NCBI RefSeq assembly: GCF_902706295.1
Contig: NZ_CACSJJ010000030.1
Coordinates: 1 to 47,071 of the forward strand
Source: Arthrobacter sp. 18067
GTDB taxonomy: Bacteria; Actinomycetota; Actinomycetes; Actinomycetales; Micrococcaceae
DNA: 47,071 nucleotides
Direction: 5' to 3'
In this document: positions 32,044-41,032 of the stretch, in pieces
Numbering within the stretch: position 1 is the stretch's first letter
How the letters are laid out: every line of letters begins with the position of its first letter
The notes under the pieces: model-generated
Databases searched by the model: none
The model's input: only the letters and a program-made list of their open reading frames with translations
Told to the model about the DNA's origin: nothing
Translations under genes and position numbers: made by a program

Positions 32044-33537
32044 ATGCAGGATTTGGCAAGCGAGAAACTCAAGACCGAAGACGGCGTCAGGGCTTCTCCC
32101 GTCAAGAAGCCCACGGCAACCAAGTTCGACTTCATGGTGGTCTCCAACAGGTTGCCCGTTGACCGCATCAGCGATGACAACGAAGAAAGCGGGTGGCGCC
32201 GCTCCCCCGGCGGCCTGGTCACGGCACTCGCGCCCATGATGACAAAGTCCGACGGCGCGTGGGTGGGTTGGCATGGTGCCCCGGATGAGACGGTGCGCCC
32301 CTTCAGCCATGAAGGCATGGACCTCGTCCCGGTCCAGTTGAGCAGCCACGACGTGGAGCTCTACTACGAAGGCTTCTCCAACGCGACCATCTGGCCGCTG
32401 TACCACGACGTCATTGCCCCGCCGGAATTCCACCGCACATGGTGGGACTCGTACCGCCAGGTCAACAAGAAGTTCGCCGACGCCGTCGCGCGCCATGCCG
32501 CGGACGGCGCCACGGTCTGGGTGCAGGACTACCAACTCCAACTTGTTCCGCGGATGCTCCGCGAGGTCCGGCCGGACCTGAAGATCGGCTTCTTCAACCA
32601 CATCCCCTTCCCACCACCGGAAATCTTCGCGCAGCTTCCATGGCGCCGGGAAATCATCGACGGCCTGCTTGGAGCGGACCTTTTGGGCTTCCAGCGTCCC
32701 AGCGATGCAGGCAACTTCATGCGCTCCGCACGCCGCTTCCTGGGCGCCAGCGTCAAGCAACAGCAGGTTCACGTGAAGGGCCCTGACGGCGAAGTCACGC
32801 ACATCGCCAGGGCACAGGCCTTCCCGATCTCCATCGACGTTGACCAGATCCGTGAGCTCGCGGGCAGGCCGGACATCATTGAGCGGGCCCAGCAGATCCG
32901 CAAGGACCTCGGCAACCCCACCACCATCCTGCTGGGCGTTGACCGGCTGGATTACACCAAGGGAATCGGCCACCGCCTCAAGGCCTTCGAGGAACTCCTG
33001 CGCGAAGGCAGCATCAAGGTTGAAGACGCCACCCTCATCCAGGTGGCGAGCCCCAGCCGGGAACGCGTTGAGCAGTATCGGCTGCTGCGCGAAGAGATCG
33101 AAGGAACCGTTGGCCATATCAACGGCACCTACGACACCATCCAGAACACGGCCGTCCGCTACCTCCACCACAGCTATCCGGTGGAGGAAATGGTGGCTTT
33201 GTACCTCGCCGCGGACGTCATGCTGGTGACAGCGCTTCGTGACGGCATGAACCTGGTGGCCAAGGAATACGTCACGGCCAGGTCAAACGACGACGGCGCG
33301 TTGGTGCTCAGCGAGTTCGCCGGCGCTGCCGACCAACTCAAGCAGGCCTTCCTGATTAACCCGCACGACATCGACGGCCTCAAATCAGCCATCCTCCGCG
33401 CAGTAACCCTTCCACCCAAGGAAGCCCGCCGCCGCATGAAGCTGATGCGCAAGCAGATCCTGGACCACGACGTCGATCACTGGTCGGCTGAGTTCCTTGC
33501 CGCCCTGGAAGAAAAGGTAGTGCGCGATGACACCTGA
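32044..33537 (+). CDS. otsA: Trehalose-6-phosphate synthase
   Basis: A 497-residue GT20 glycosyltransferase that joins UDP- or ADP-glucose to glucose-6-phosphate. After a non-conserved 35-residue N-terminus come MVVSNRLPVDRI, WVQDYQLQLVPRMLRE (about 160), FFNHIPFPPPEIF, LGVDRLDYTKGIGHRLKAFE (about 300), the donor-binding region, and LRDGMNLVAKEYV. The ATG at 32044 has AGGGAG eight bases upstream; an earlier in-frame start lacks support. It overlaps otsB by 11 bases, so the two-step trehalose pathway is expressed from one message. Confidence 0.95.
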   Translation: MQDLASEKLKTEDGVRASPVKKPTATKFDFMVVSNRLPVDRISDDNEESGWRRSPGGLVTALAPMMTKSDGAWVGWHGAPDETVRPFSHEGMDLVPVQLSSHDVELYYEGFSNATIWPLYHDVIAPPEFHRTWWDSYRQVNKKFADAVARHAADGATVWVQDYQLQLVPRMLREVRPDLKIGFFNHIPFPPPEIFAQLPWRREIIDGLLGADLLGFQRPSDAGNFMRSARRFLGASVKQQQVHVKGPDGEVTHIARAQAFPISIDVDQIRELAGRPDIIERAQQIRKDLGNPTTILLGVDRLDYTKGIGHRLKAFEELLREGSIKVEDATLIQVASPSRERVEQYRLLREEIEGTVGHINGTYDTIQNTAVRYLHHSYPVEEMVALYLAADVMLVTALRDGMNLVAKEYVTARSNDDGALVLSEFAGAADQLKQAFLINPHDIDGLKSAILRAVTLPPKEARRRMKLMRKQILDHDVDHWSAEFLAALEEKVVRDDT

Positions 33538-34324
33538 GAAACTGTCCCTCCCGCCGGAACTGTTGGAAGCAGTCCGTCGCATATCAGGCACTGAGCATCT
33601 CCTGGTGGCCCTCGATTTTGACGGCACGCTCTCCCCCATCGTGGACCGCGCTGAGGACGCCCGGCCACTGCCCAGGTCAGCTGCGGCTTTGGAGGCACTC
33701 GCCGAACTTCCGCGTACGACGACGGCACTCATCTCAGGTCGCGCACTGGACAGCCTGCGGCTGGTCGCCTCACCTCCGGCCAACACGCTGCTGATCGGCA
33801 GCCACGGGGCTGAAGTGTGGCTCGGCGAGGGATCCCTGGGCCTGGAGCTGGACGACGAGCAACGCACCAAGCTGGCCGCGGTCCGCGAGGTCTTGGCGGA
33901 AATCGTGAATATCGCTCCGGGGACGTTGCTCGAAGACAAGCCCGCCGGCGTCGTCCTCCACACGAGAATGGCCGACGACGACGTTGCGGAAGACGCCGTC
34001 GAGGCAGCGATGCGGGTGCTGCGCGAGCACCCTGGTGTGTACCTTAAAACCGGCAAACGGGTGCTGGAAACGTCAGTGGTCCACGCATCCAAGGGCGAGG
34101 CCGTGGAATTTCTGCGCCAGGCAACCGGCGCTACGGCCATCCTGTTCGCTGGTGACGACGTCACCGATGAGGACGCTTTGGGCCGGCTGTTGGGCGATGA
34201 CGTGGGCATCAAAGTTGGCCTGGACTTCACCCAGGCCCACTACCGCGTGGAAGCGCCGGTGCACGTGGCGGAGTTGCTGGAAGCGTTGCTGGGAGAGCGT
34301 CGGCAGGTCACCGCCCAGGCATAG
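33527..34324 (+). CDS. otsB: Trehalose-6-phosphate phosphatase
   Basis: A 265-residue HAD-superfamily phosphatase that converts trehalose-6-phosphate to trehalose. HAD motif I is ALDFDGTLSPIV (about 27-38), motif II is ALISGRALDSL, and motifs III and IV are ASKGEAV and FAGDDVTDEDAL. It overlaps the end of otsA by 11 bases and is followed by a 206-base gap before the ABC ATPase gene. Confidence 0.95.
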   Translation: MTPEKLSLPPELLEAVRRISGTEHLLVALDFDGTLSPIVDRAEDARPLPRSAAALEALAELPRTTTALISGRALDSLRLVASPPANTLLIGSHGAEVWLGEGSLGLELDDEQRTKLAAVREVLAEIVNIAPGTLLEDKPAGVVLHTRMADDDVAEDAVEAAMRVLREHPGVYLKTGKRVLETSVVHASKGEAVEFLRQATGATAILFAGDDVTDEDALGRLLGDDVGIKVGLDFTQAHYRVEAPVHVAELLEALLGERRQVTAQA

Positions 34325-34435
34325 CGTGTGAGCAGCACGACATGTGACGTTCGTAACATTTAGGTAGTTAGTCAAAAAGTCTGACATACTCTTGGATGTG
34401 ATGTGACGCACAGCACCGTGCGACGTCACACGATC

Positions 34436-34458
34436 CTCCCCGGCCATTGGCCGGGGAG
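34436..34458 (+). promoter_or_regulatory. Hairpin in the leader of the MsmK-type ATPase gene
   Basis: CTCCCCGGCC (34436-34445) pairs exactly with GGCCGGGGAG (34449-34458) around ATT. No T-run follows, so it is more likely a leader structure than a terminator. Just upstream, GTGACGCAC and GTGCG-AC-GTCAC (about 34402-34429) form a second interrupted stem, and TACTCT at about 34387 may be a -10. Confidence 0.5.
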
Positions 34459-34530
34459 TTCAACTGAAGAAAATGAACCATTCACAACGGATCGTCCGGC
34501 ACGTACCTGCCGGTGAAGGGATTGATAACT

Positions 34531-35613
34531 GTGGCTACAGTTACTTTTGATAACGCTACGCGTCTGTACCCGGGCACAGATAAGCCCGCCGTCGATAAGC
34601 TCAACATCGACATCGCCGATGGCGAATTCCTGGTCCTCGTTGGACCCTCCGGTTGCGGTAAGTCCACCTCGCTGCGCATGCTCGCAGGCCTTGAGGACGT
34701 CAACGCCGGCCGCATTCTGATCGGTGACCGCGACGTCACTGACGTTCCGCCGAAGGACCGCGACATCGCAATGGTCTTCCAGAACTACGCCCTGTACCCG
34801 CACATGACCGTTGCGGACAACATGGGCTTCGCGCTGAAGATTGCCGGCGTTTCCAAGGAAGAGCGCGCCGAGCGTGTCCGCGAAGCCGCCAAGCTTCTTG
34901 ACCTTGAGGCTTATCTTGACCGCAAGCCGAAGGCACTCTCCGGTGGCCAGCGCCAGCGTGTTGCCATGGGCCGCGCAATCGTCCGTAACCCGCAGGTCTT
35001 CCTCATGGATGAGCCGCTGTCCAACCTTGACGCCAAGCTCCGCGTCCAGACCCGTACGCAGATCGCATCCCTGACCCGCCGTCTCGGCGTCACCACGGTT
35101 TACGTGACGCACGACCAGGTCGAGGCAATGACCATGGGTGACCGCGTAGCAGTGCTGAAGGACGGCCTTCTCCAGCAGGTTGACACCCCGCGCAACCTGT
35201 ACGACCGCCCGCAGAACGTCTTCGTTGCAGGCTTCATCGGCTCCCCGGCCATGAACCTCCTGGAACTCCCCGTCGTCGACGGCGGCGTCCAGTTCGGCGG
35301 AACGGTTTACCCCGTGCCGCGCGACGTCCTCGAAGAAGCTCACGGCCAGACCGTCACCGTCGGCTCGCGTCCGGAAGACCTCGAGACCGTCGGCAACGGC
35401 GAAGGCCTCCAGGTTGAGGTTGACGTTGTCGAAGAACTCGGCGCCGACGCTTACGTCTACGGCCACACCATCCTCGATGGCAAGAGCCACGACATCGTTG
35501 CACGCGTCGACGGTCGTCGCCCCCCGATGAAGGGCGAGTCCATCTTCGTTCGTCCGCAGTCCGGCCACGTGCACCTGTTCGACACGAAGACCGGCCTCCG
35601 CCTGGGCGACTAG
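34531..35613 (+). CDS. ugpC: ABC transporter ATPase, MsmK/UgpC (multiple-sugar) type
   Basis: A 360-residue ATPase starting at a GTG (ATVTFDNATRLYPG). Walker A is GPSGCGKST (38-46), Q-loop FQNYALYPH, signature LSGGQRQRVAMGRA (about 134), Walker B FLMDEPLSNLD (about 157), H-loop VTHDQVEAMT, then a C-terminal TOBE/regulatory domain (about 235-360). These ATPases serve several CUT1 sugar importers. The importer at 20899-24064 lacks an ATPase, and this protein is a good candidate to energise it; in Arthrobacter-like genomes one such gene often serves many importers. Monocistronic: a terminator follows at 35645. Confidence 0.93.
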   Translation: MATVTFDNATRLYPGTDKPAVDKLNIDIADGEFLVLVGPSGCGKSTSLRMLAGLEDVNAGRILIGDRDVTDVPPKDRDIAMVFQNYALYPHMTVADNMGFALKIAGVSKEERAERVREAAKLLDLEAYLDRKPKALSGGQRQRVAMGRAIVRNPQVFLMDEPLSNLDAKLRVQTRTQIASLTRRLGVTTVYVTHDQVEAMTMGDRVAVLKDGLLQQVDTPRNLYDRPQNVFVAGFIGSPAMNLLELPVVDGGVQFGGTVYPVPRDVLEEAHGQTVTVGSRPEDLETVGNGEGLQVEVDVVEELGADAYVYGHTILDGKSHDIVARVDGRRPPMKGESIFVRPQSGHVHLFDTKTGLRLGD

Positions 35614-35644
35614 TCCCTACCGGCAGTCAATAACTCCGCATGAA

Positions 35645-35674
35645 AGCGGCCCGACCCCTCCAGGTCGGGCCGCT
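35645..35674 (+). terminator. Terminator after the ABC ATPase gene
   Basis: AGCGGCCCGACC (35645-35656) pairs exactly with GGTCGGGCCGCT (35663-35674) around CCTCCA. The following sequence is CTCGCGTT, with little T-run, but the stem is long and lies 31 bases after the stop codon. Confidence 0.7.
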
Positions 35675-35706
35675 CTCGCGTTAACCTTTCTCCCAGAAAG
35701 AACGGC

Positions 35707-37290
35707 ATGAACACGACGGACAACCTGATCCCCCGCCCCTCCCACGTCGCACTCCTGGATGGCCCGGCCTTCACGCTTGGTTCCACAGCACGGATCACCG
35801 CAAGTGACTCAGCGGTGGCAGTGGCTCAACAACTCGCCTCGCTCCTGCGCCGCGGTACCGGTTACGAGTTACCCATAGTTGAGGACACCCGCCCCGGTGA
35901 CATCTCGCTCGAGTTGACGGACACGTTCGACGGCGGCCCGGAAGCTTACGTGCTTACCGCCGGCGAAGATGAGGTAAGGCTCACGGCATCCACCGGCGCG
36001 GGACTCTTCAACGGCGTGCAGACGCTCCGCCAGCTTTTCCCCGCGGCTGTTGAGGGCGCAGATCGAAGCGACAATACCTGGGTGATTCCCGCCGTCGAGA
36101 TTGCCGACGCCCCGCGGTTCGCGTACCGCGGCCTCATGCTGGACGTTGCCCGCAGCTTCTTCACGGTGGAGGAGGTCAAGGCGCAGATCGACGTCATGAC
36201 CCAGTTCAAGCTGAACGCCTTGCACCTGCACCTCACGGACGACCAAGCGTGGCGCATCGAAATCCACGAGCCGGAACACAACCCGTCGGGGTTGCCCTAC
36301 GCCCAGCTGACCGCCTTGGGCGGACAGGGCGCGGTGGAGGTTCCCACTGCGGTGCCGGCCCGCGGGCGCCAAGGGTTCTACACGCAGCAGGACTTCAGGG
36401 ATATCCAGGCCTACGCCGCCACCAAGAACGTGCTGGTGATACCGGAGATCGACCTCCCAGGCCACGTCAACGCCGCCCTTGCCTCGATTCCGCAGCTCAA
36501 CCCGGACGGCGCAGCCAAACCGATGAGCACCACCGCAGAGGTGGGCTGGTCAACCCTCACCGCCGACCTGCCCGCCACCTACGAGTTCGTCCGCGAAGTC
36601 CTCGGCCAACTCGCCGCCATCACTGTGGGTCCGTACCTCCATATCGGCGGGGACGAAGCGAAGGTCACCGAACACGACGACTACGTGGCCATGGTGCAGC
36701 AGTTCGTTCAAATCGGCGCTGACACCGGAAAAACCGTGGTGGGCTGGAACGAATTTGCTGCCGTCGAGCTTCCGGAAGGTGCCGTCATCCAGTACTGGCA
36801 CGGCGATTTCGCCCCGGTAGTCCAGCAGGCCGAACAGAGCGGCGCAACGGTGATCATGTCTCCCGCCGCCAACACCTACCTGGACCAGAAGTATGCCTCG
36901 GACAGCCCCATCGGCCTTGAATGGGTGGAGGGTGGCCCCTTTACCTGGTCTGAGTACTACAACTGGGATCCTGCCCAGGGCGGGCTCAAGGACCAGCAGA
37001 TCCTGGGTGTCGAAGGGCCACTGTGGACTGAAACCGTCCGCGACAATGAGCAGGCACAGTGGCTCCTCTACCCACGGGCTGTTTCCCTGGCAGAAGTCGC
37101 CTGGTCCGGCCAGGAGGTCCGCAACGCCGGTGACTTCCGACGTCGGTTGGGCGCCATGGGTGAGCGGCTCGCCAAGCAGGGTGTCGTCTTCCAGGAGGCG
37201 CCCGACGTCGAATGGTCGGCGAACTCAACGTGGCCGTTCCCGGAAACGGCCACGTCCTCCGACTCCAAGTACGGAACAATTGAGGCATGA
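35707..37290 (+). CDS. GH20 beta-N-acetylhexosaminidase
   Basis: A 527-residue enzyme that removes terminal GlcNAc or GalNAc. An N-terminal GH20b domain (about 1-110) precedes the catalytic barrel starting RFAYRGLMLDVARSFFTVEE. The catalytic pair is Asp316-Glu317 in HIGGDEAKV; Asp activates the substrate acetamido group and Glu is the acid/base. No signal peptide is visible, so it probably acts in the cytoplasm on imported chito-oligosaccharides or peptidoglycan fragments. The stop overlaps the DUF4032 start as ATGA. Confidence 0.93.
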   Translation: MNTTDNLIPRPSHVALLDGPAFTLGSTARITASDSAVAVAQQLASLLRRGTGYELPIVEDTRPGDISLELTDTFDGGPEAYVLTAGEDEVRLTASTGAGLFNGVQTLRQLFPAAVEGADRSDNTWVIPAVEIADAPRFAYRGLMLDVARSFFTVEEVKAQIDVMTQFKLNALHLHLTDDQAWRIEIHEPEHNPSGLPYAQLTALGGQGAVEVPTAVPARGRQGFYTQQDFRDIQAYAATKNVLVIPEIDLPGHVNAALASIPQLNPDGAAKPMSTTAEVGWSTLTADLPATYEFVREVLGQLAAITVGPYLHIGGDEAKVTEHDDYVAMVQQFVQIGADTGKTVVGWNEFAAVELPEGAVIQYWHGDFAPVVQQAEQSGATVIMSPAANTYLDQKYASDSPIGLEWVEGGPFTWSEYYNWDPAQGGLKDQQILGVEGPLWTETVRDNEQAQWLLYPRAVSLAEVAWSGQEVRNAGDFRRRLGAMGERLAKQGVVFQEAPDVEWSANSTWPFPETATSSDSKYGTIEA

Positions 37291-38702
37291 GCGAGCAAAA
37301 CGAAGCCCAGTGGCACGACGAACCTACCGACTACGGGCAGATCGGCAAGCTCCCCCGCACTGAAGCCGCGAGCGCGCAGGACACCGCGCCGCCTGCCAGC
37401 GTCATCGGTTCCCTGAACATTACGGCGGCTGCGGCAGATCCGGAGTTGCTGGACCTGCCGTGGCACATCGCTTTGGAGGACTGGCCGGCTGAGAACCTTG
37501 CCGCGCTCCCCCGGGGTATTTCCCGCCACATCGTTCGCTTCGCGCACCTCGGCGGTTCGGTCATCGCCATTAAGGAAACGTCCGAGCACGTGGCCCGCCA
37601 CGAATACCACATGCTCCGGAAGCTGGCGCGGTTGGACGTTCCCTGCGTGGAGCCGGTGGCTGTGATCACCGGACGCACCACCGCAGACGGGCGCCCGTTG
37701 AACCCCGTGTTGGTGACGCGGCACCTGAAGTTCTCCATGCCATACCGTGCGTTGTTCTCGCAGATGTTGCGCAAGGACACGCTGACGCGCCTGATCGACG
37801 CCCAGGCGCTGTTGCTGGTGCGCCTGCACCTTGTGGGCTTCTACTGGGGTGACGTTTCACTGTCCAACACGTTGTTCCGCCGTGATGCCGGCGCCTTCGC
37901 CGCCTATTTGGTGGACGCCGAAACGGGCGAGCTCTACCCGGACCTCTCCATGGGCCAGCGTGAATACGACCTCGAAATCGCCCGGGTGAACATCGCGGGC
38001 GAACTGATGGACCTGCTGGACGGCGGGCTCATCGAAGAGAAGGTGGATCCCGTAGCCACCAGTGAGCTGATCATGGACAGCTACCGTCGGCTCTGGACTG
38101 AGCTGACCGAGAAGGAATCCTTCGAACTCGGCGAAAGGTGGCGCGTGGCCGCCCGCATCCGTCGCCTCAACGAGCTGGGCTTCGATGTGGAGGAATACGC
38201 CATCAAGACCACGGCTGACGGCTCAACCATCCAGCTCCAGCCGAAGGTCGTCGACGCCGGTCACCACCAGCGCCGCTTGCTGCGCCTCACCGGACTGGAC
38301 GCCCAGGAGAACCAGGCCCGCCGGCTCCTCAACGACATGGACCAGTTCCGGGCCGACAACAACCCGGACCTGGACGAGGAAATCAGCGCCCACATCTGGG
38401 TCAGCCAGATCTTTGAACCCATCGTGCGGTCCATTCCGCGTCATCTGGCCGGGAAACTGGAACCGGCAGAAGTGGTGCACGAGGTCCTGGAGCACCGCTG
38501 GTACATGAGCCAGAAGCAGGACAGGTACGTCCCCTTGGCGGAGACTGTGCAGTCCTACCTGGACACCGTGCTCCAGCACCGCCGTGACGAGGCCGCCATC
38601 ATGCTGAACCCGGACACGGAGCTGCTCAAGATCCTTGAGGTCGAGGTAGAGGAATCCGGCCGGTACGACGACGAGGAAGAGTACCCGGACGCGGACGACT
38701 GA
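37287..38702 (+). CDS. DUF4032 domain protein (kinase-like fold)
   Basis: A 471-residue protein. The middle (about 65-230) has a Kdo/WaaP-like kinase arrangement: VIAIKETSEHVARHEYHML (putative lysine and Glu), HLVGFYWGDVSLSNTLFR (HxxxxWGDVSLSN, catalytic-loop-like) and LVDAETGELY (DxETG, metal-site-like). DUF4032 then covers about 245-420, and an acidic tail follows. The family is common in Actinobacteria and uncharacterised; the kinase-like motifs are read directly but activity is unproven. It overlaps the GH20 gene by 4 bases. Confidence 0.88.
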   Translation: MSEQNEAQWHDEPTDYGQIGKLPRTEAASAQDTAPPASVIGSLNITAAAADPELLDLPWHIALEDWPAENLAALPRGISRHIVRFAHLGGSVIAIKETSEHVARHEYHMLRKLARLDVPCVEPVAVITGRTTADGRPLNPVLVTRHLKFSMPYRALFSQMLRKDTLTRLIDAQALLLVRLHLVGFYWGDVSLSNTLFRRDAGAFAAYLVDAETGELYPDLSMGQREYDLEIARVNIAGELMDLLDGGLIEEKVDPVATSELIMDSYRRLWTELTEKESFELGERWRVAARIRRLNELGFDVEEYAIKTTADGSTIQLQPKVVDAGHHQRRLLRLTGLDAQENQARRLLNDMDQFRADNNPDLDEEISAHIWVSQIFEPIVRSIPRHLAGKLEPAEVVHEVLEHRWYMSQKQDRYVPLAETVQSYLDTVLQHRRDEAAIMLNPDTELLKILEVEVEESGRYDDEEEYPDADD

Positions 38703-38716
38703 CGCGATGTAACGAA

Positions 38717-38752
38717 CTCGACGTCGGCACTCAGGTGAGTGCCGACGTCGAG
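38717..38752 (+). terminator. Terminator after the DUF4032 gene
   Basis: Arms 38717-38733 and 38736-38752 (CTCGACGTCGGCACTCA and its exact reverse complement) are followed by CCTTTTAA. It separates the plus-strand operon from the convergent gntR. Confidence 0.88.
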
Positions 38753-38761
38753 CCTTTTAAC

Positions 38762-38803
38762 CTATGGTTCCAGAGTTTCGGCCTACGGTTCCAGAGTTTC
38801 GGC
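38762..38803. repeat. 21-bp tandem duplication spanning the gntR stop codon
   Basis: Units 38762-38782 and 38783-38803 match at 20 of 21 bases (minus strand GCCGAAACTCTGGAACC then GTAG or ATAG). The right unit holds the last codons (AETLEP) and stop of gntR; the left unit repeats them, including a stop, just downstream. Confidence 0.85.
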
Positions 38804-39484
38804 GAGGCCTGACAGGACCGGTTCGCGGCCCAGTTCGATGTGCGAATAAGCAAGCGAGTACGCCAGATCCGGGCGGCCCTTCAGGATCGCGTTGCACAAC
38901 TCGGTGTGTTCGTCGCGCTGGAGTTCATTGCTGCGATTATGGGCAAGCCCGAAGATCCACCGCATCCGGCCAAACAGTGGCTTCACGGATTCAATCAGCA
39001 GCCTGTTGCCGGAGAGTCGGACGATCTCGGCGTGCAGTTCGGCGCTGATCACCGCCACATCGTCGGTCCGGTCCTCGTCGATAGCCTTCTTGGAAGCGTC
39101 CATGAGCTCCTCCAGCCGGCCGCCGTCGCTGCCCTCCGCCACACGCGTGGCAGCCATCCTGGCAGCGAAGGTTTCCAGGCAGAGGCGAATGTCGAATAGC
39201 TCATTGACGTCGGTGAGCGTCAGTTGCCGGACCACCGCACCTCGGCGCGGGAAAGTCTCCACAAAGCCGTCCTGTTCCAGGCGCTGGATGGCCTCGCGCA
39301 CTGGGATACGGGAGACGTTGTAGATCTCCGAGAGTTCGCGTTCACGCAACCGCATCCCCTGGGCGTACTTCCCCGTGACGATGCCCTCCAGCACCAACTG
39401 GTAGACGTTTTCCGCACGGGCCTCTTCATCGCGGCCATTTCCCGTTTCCGGCATCGCCTCAGCCACTGTCAAACTTCCCTTCAT
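38783..39484 (-). CDS. GntR-family regulator, FCD subfamily
   Basis: A 233-residue repressor. The winged HTH is MRLRERELSEIYNVSRIPVR, EAIQRLEQDGFVETFPRRGA (about 45-85), and the all-helical FCD ligand domain follows (LFDIRLCLETFAARMAA to the end), with the usual Asp/His metal-site residues (ELHAEIVRLSGN, DEHTELCNAI). The start is the ATG at 39484 (MKGSLTV); GGGAG lies rather far (11 bases) upstream, and an ATG at 39454 is possible. It lies 34 bases after the amidohydrolase stop and is probably co-transcribed with it. The operator-like sites at 41033-41104 fit FCD-GntR targets. Confidence 0.9.
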   Translation of the reverse strand: MKGSLTVAEAMPETGNGRDEEARAENVYQLVLEGIVTGKYAQGMRLRERELSEIYNVSRIPVREAIQRLEQDGFVETFPRRGAVVRQLTLTDVNELFDIRLCLETFAARMAATRVAEGSDGGRLEELMDASKKAIDEDRTDDVAVISAELHAEIVRLSGNRLLIESVKPLFGRMRWIFGLAHNRSNELQRDEHTELCNAILKGRPDLAYSLAYSHIELGREPVLSGLAETLEP

Positions 39485-39518
39485 GCCAGCGTCCGCTCCC
39501 TGTGCCGGACGGCGCCGA

Positions 39519-40982
39519 TCAGCGTTCCAACCGAGCATACACGGGAGGAAAGAGCTCGTCGGCGGGGCGGTTCCGGGCATCCCGGACCGTATAGGCGCTA
39601 CGCATCTTTTCGAACAGTTCCTGGCCCTTCAGACGCCAGTGATCCAGGTCCACTCCGGCTATCACGCCATCAGCCATGATGGTCCGTCCGGCTACTACGG
39701 ACAGCACGGCCTGGCGGGCTGTGCCGTTCAGGAGGAGGGTCCGCAGCGGGTCGTCGTGGACGCCGTCCCGGATGTCTGCCAAGGAGAAGGCCACCATGTC
39801 GGCCTGTGCCCCCGGTTCAAGGCGACCCAGGTCAGGCCGCCTCAAAGCATGGGCTCCGCCCAAAGTGGCGGCGTCGATGTACCCGGCGACGTCACCGGCG
39901 TCGTTGGTGCCTGCAAGGATCTTGGCGAGCTGCACGCCGGCGTCGATGCCGCGGATGAGGTCCGGTGGGAACGAGTCCGTGCCCAGCGAGATGTTGATGC
40001 CGGCTTCCTTGTACGCGTTGAAGGAGTCCAGCGTGCTGCCGTACCGCATGGATGTCAGGGGGCAGTGGATGATGCTGGCACCACTGTCCGCCAGCCTTGC
40101 CAGATCTCCGCGGTCTTCGCCATGCACCGCAGGATTCCTGTCCGTGTAGGTGGCATGCGGGATCAGGAGGCGTTCGTTGAGCAATCCCACTTGGTCCAGG
40201 AGCTCCAAGGGCGTCACTCCGTGCCAGTCCAGGATGAGTTCGCGTTCCACCAAGCCCTGCAGGGAGTGGAGGCGCACCAGCACGTTGCGCTCGCTCGCCG
40301 CTGCTGCGGTGGCTTTGAGCAACTCGATGTCCAGCGTCTCGATCCGGCACGGGAGCAGCACTGCGTTGACCAGCGGATCGCGGAGTTCGTTCGCATGGTC
40401 AATGAAGCGCAAGGCATCCGCCAGCCCGTCGCGGCCGCGATCGTCGTCGAACATTACCGATCGTTCGCCGGTGTCCAACACGACGTTCACGCCGGAACGG
40501 TAGGCGGGACCTAAGAAGGCCCTCAGGCCCAAACGGCTGCTGGTCTCCGCCATCCCCACCAGTTCCTCGAGGGGCTCGGCCCATTCGGAATGCACTTCGG
40601 ATGCGATGGGCATGTAAGTGGTGATGCCGTGCAGGACCAATTGGATCAGGGCGTATTCGCGGATCTGCTGGCGTTCTTCGGCGGTGAAGACATCCGCGCG
40701 GTTCCGGAAGTAGTCCTCGGACCACTGGTGGCCCTTTGCCTGCTCCGCGCCGGCCCAGCTGTCCAGGATGAGGTGGTCAATGTCAGTGAGCGCGTCCAGG
40801 TCGATCAGGCCGGGCATGAGCAGCGCGTCACCCAGCCGGCGTTCTTCGTCCACAGGGCCCGTGTAGTCGTGGCCGACGTACTCAATAGTGTGGCCGCTGT
40901 AGACCACGCAGGCGTTCTCCAGCAGGACATGGCGTCCGTTGTGATGGCCCAGCACGTAGCGGGCGGTGACCTTGGTGGGCAC
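39519..40982 (-). CDS. Amidohydrolase (cytosine deaminase/chlorohydrolase-like) with an altered metal motif
   Basis: A 487-residue composite-barrel amidohydrolase. The first metal motif, normally GxIDxHxH, reads LMPGLIDLDALTDIDHLIL: the HxH pair is missing and Asp residues plus one downstream His remain. Later ligands look conserved: LLIPHATYTDR (about 270), IIHCPLTSMRYG (about 310) and LGTDSFPPD (about 345), with the ADMVAFSLADI C-terminal barrel strand. Relatives are deaminases and dechlorinases of nucleobases, pterins and triazines. The gene is divergent from a complete peptide/opine-type ABC importer and followed by gntR, so it probably processes the imported compound. Substrate unknown. 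Confidence 0.82.
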   Translation of the reverse strand: MPTKVTARYVLGHHNGRHVLLENACVVYSGHTIEYVGHDYTGPVDEERRLGDALLMPGLIDLDALTDIDHLILDSWAGAEQAKGHQWSEDYFRNRADVFTAEERQQIREYALIQLVLHGITTYMPIASEVHSEWAEPLEELVGMAETSSRLGLRAFLGPAYRSGVNVVLDTGERSVMFDDDRGRDGLADALRFIDHANELRDPLVNAVLLPCRIETLDIELLKATAAAASERNVLVRLHSLQGLVERELILDWHGVTPLELLDQVGLLNERLLIPHATYTDRNPAVHGEDRGDLARLADSGASIIHCPLTSMRYGSTLDSFNAYKEAGINISLGTDSFPPDLIRGIDAGVQLAKILAGTNDAGDVAGYIDAATLGGAHALRRPDLGRLEPGAQADMVAFSLADIRDGVHDDPLRTLLLNGTARQAVLSVVAGRTIMADGVIAGVDLDHWRLKGQELFEKMRSAYTVRDARNRPADELFPPVYARLER

Positions 40983-41032
40983 GGGCGACTCCTGTTTCCT
41001 GTCCTGCAGCGGACATTGCGGTAACTACTCTC

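Noticed and set aside
32041..33171. 376-codon minus-strand frame
   Set aside because: Antisense to otsA, which is unambiguous.
34426..35574. 382-codon minus-strand frame
   Set aside because: Antisense to the ABC ATPase gene with all Walker and signature motifs on the plus strand.
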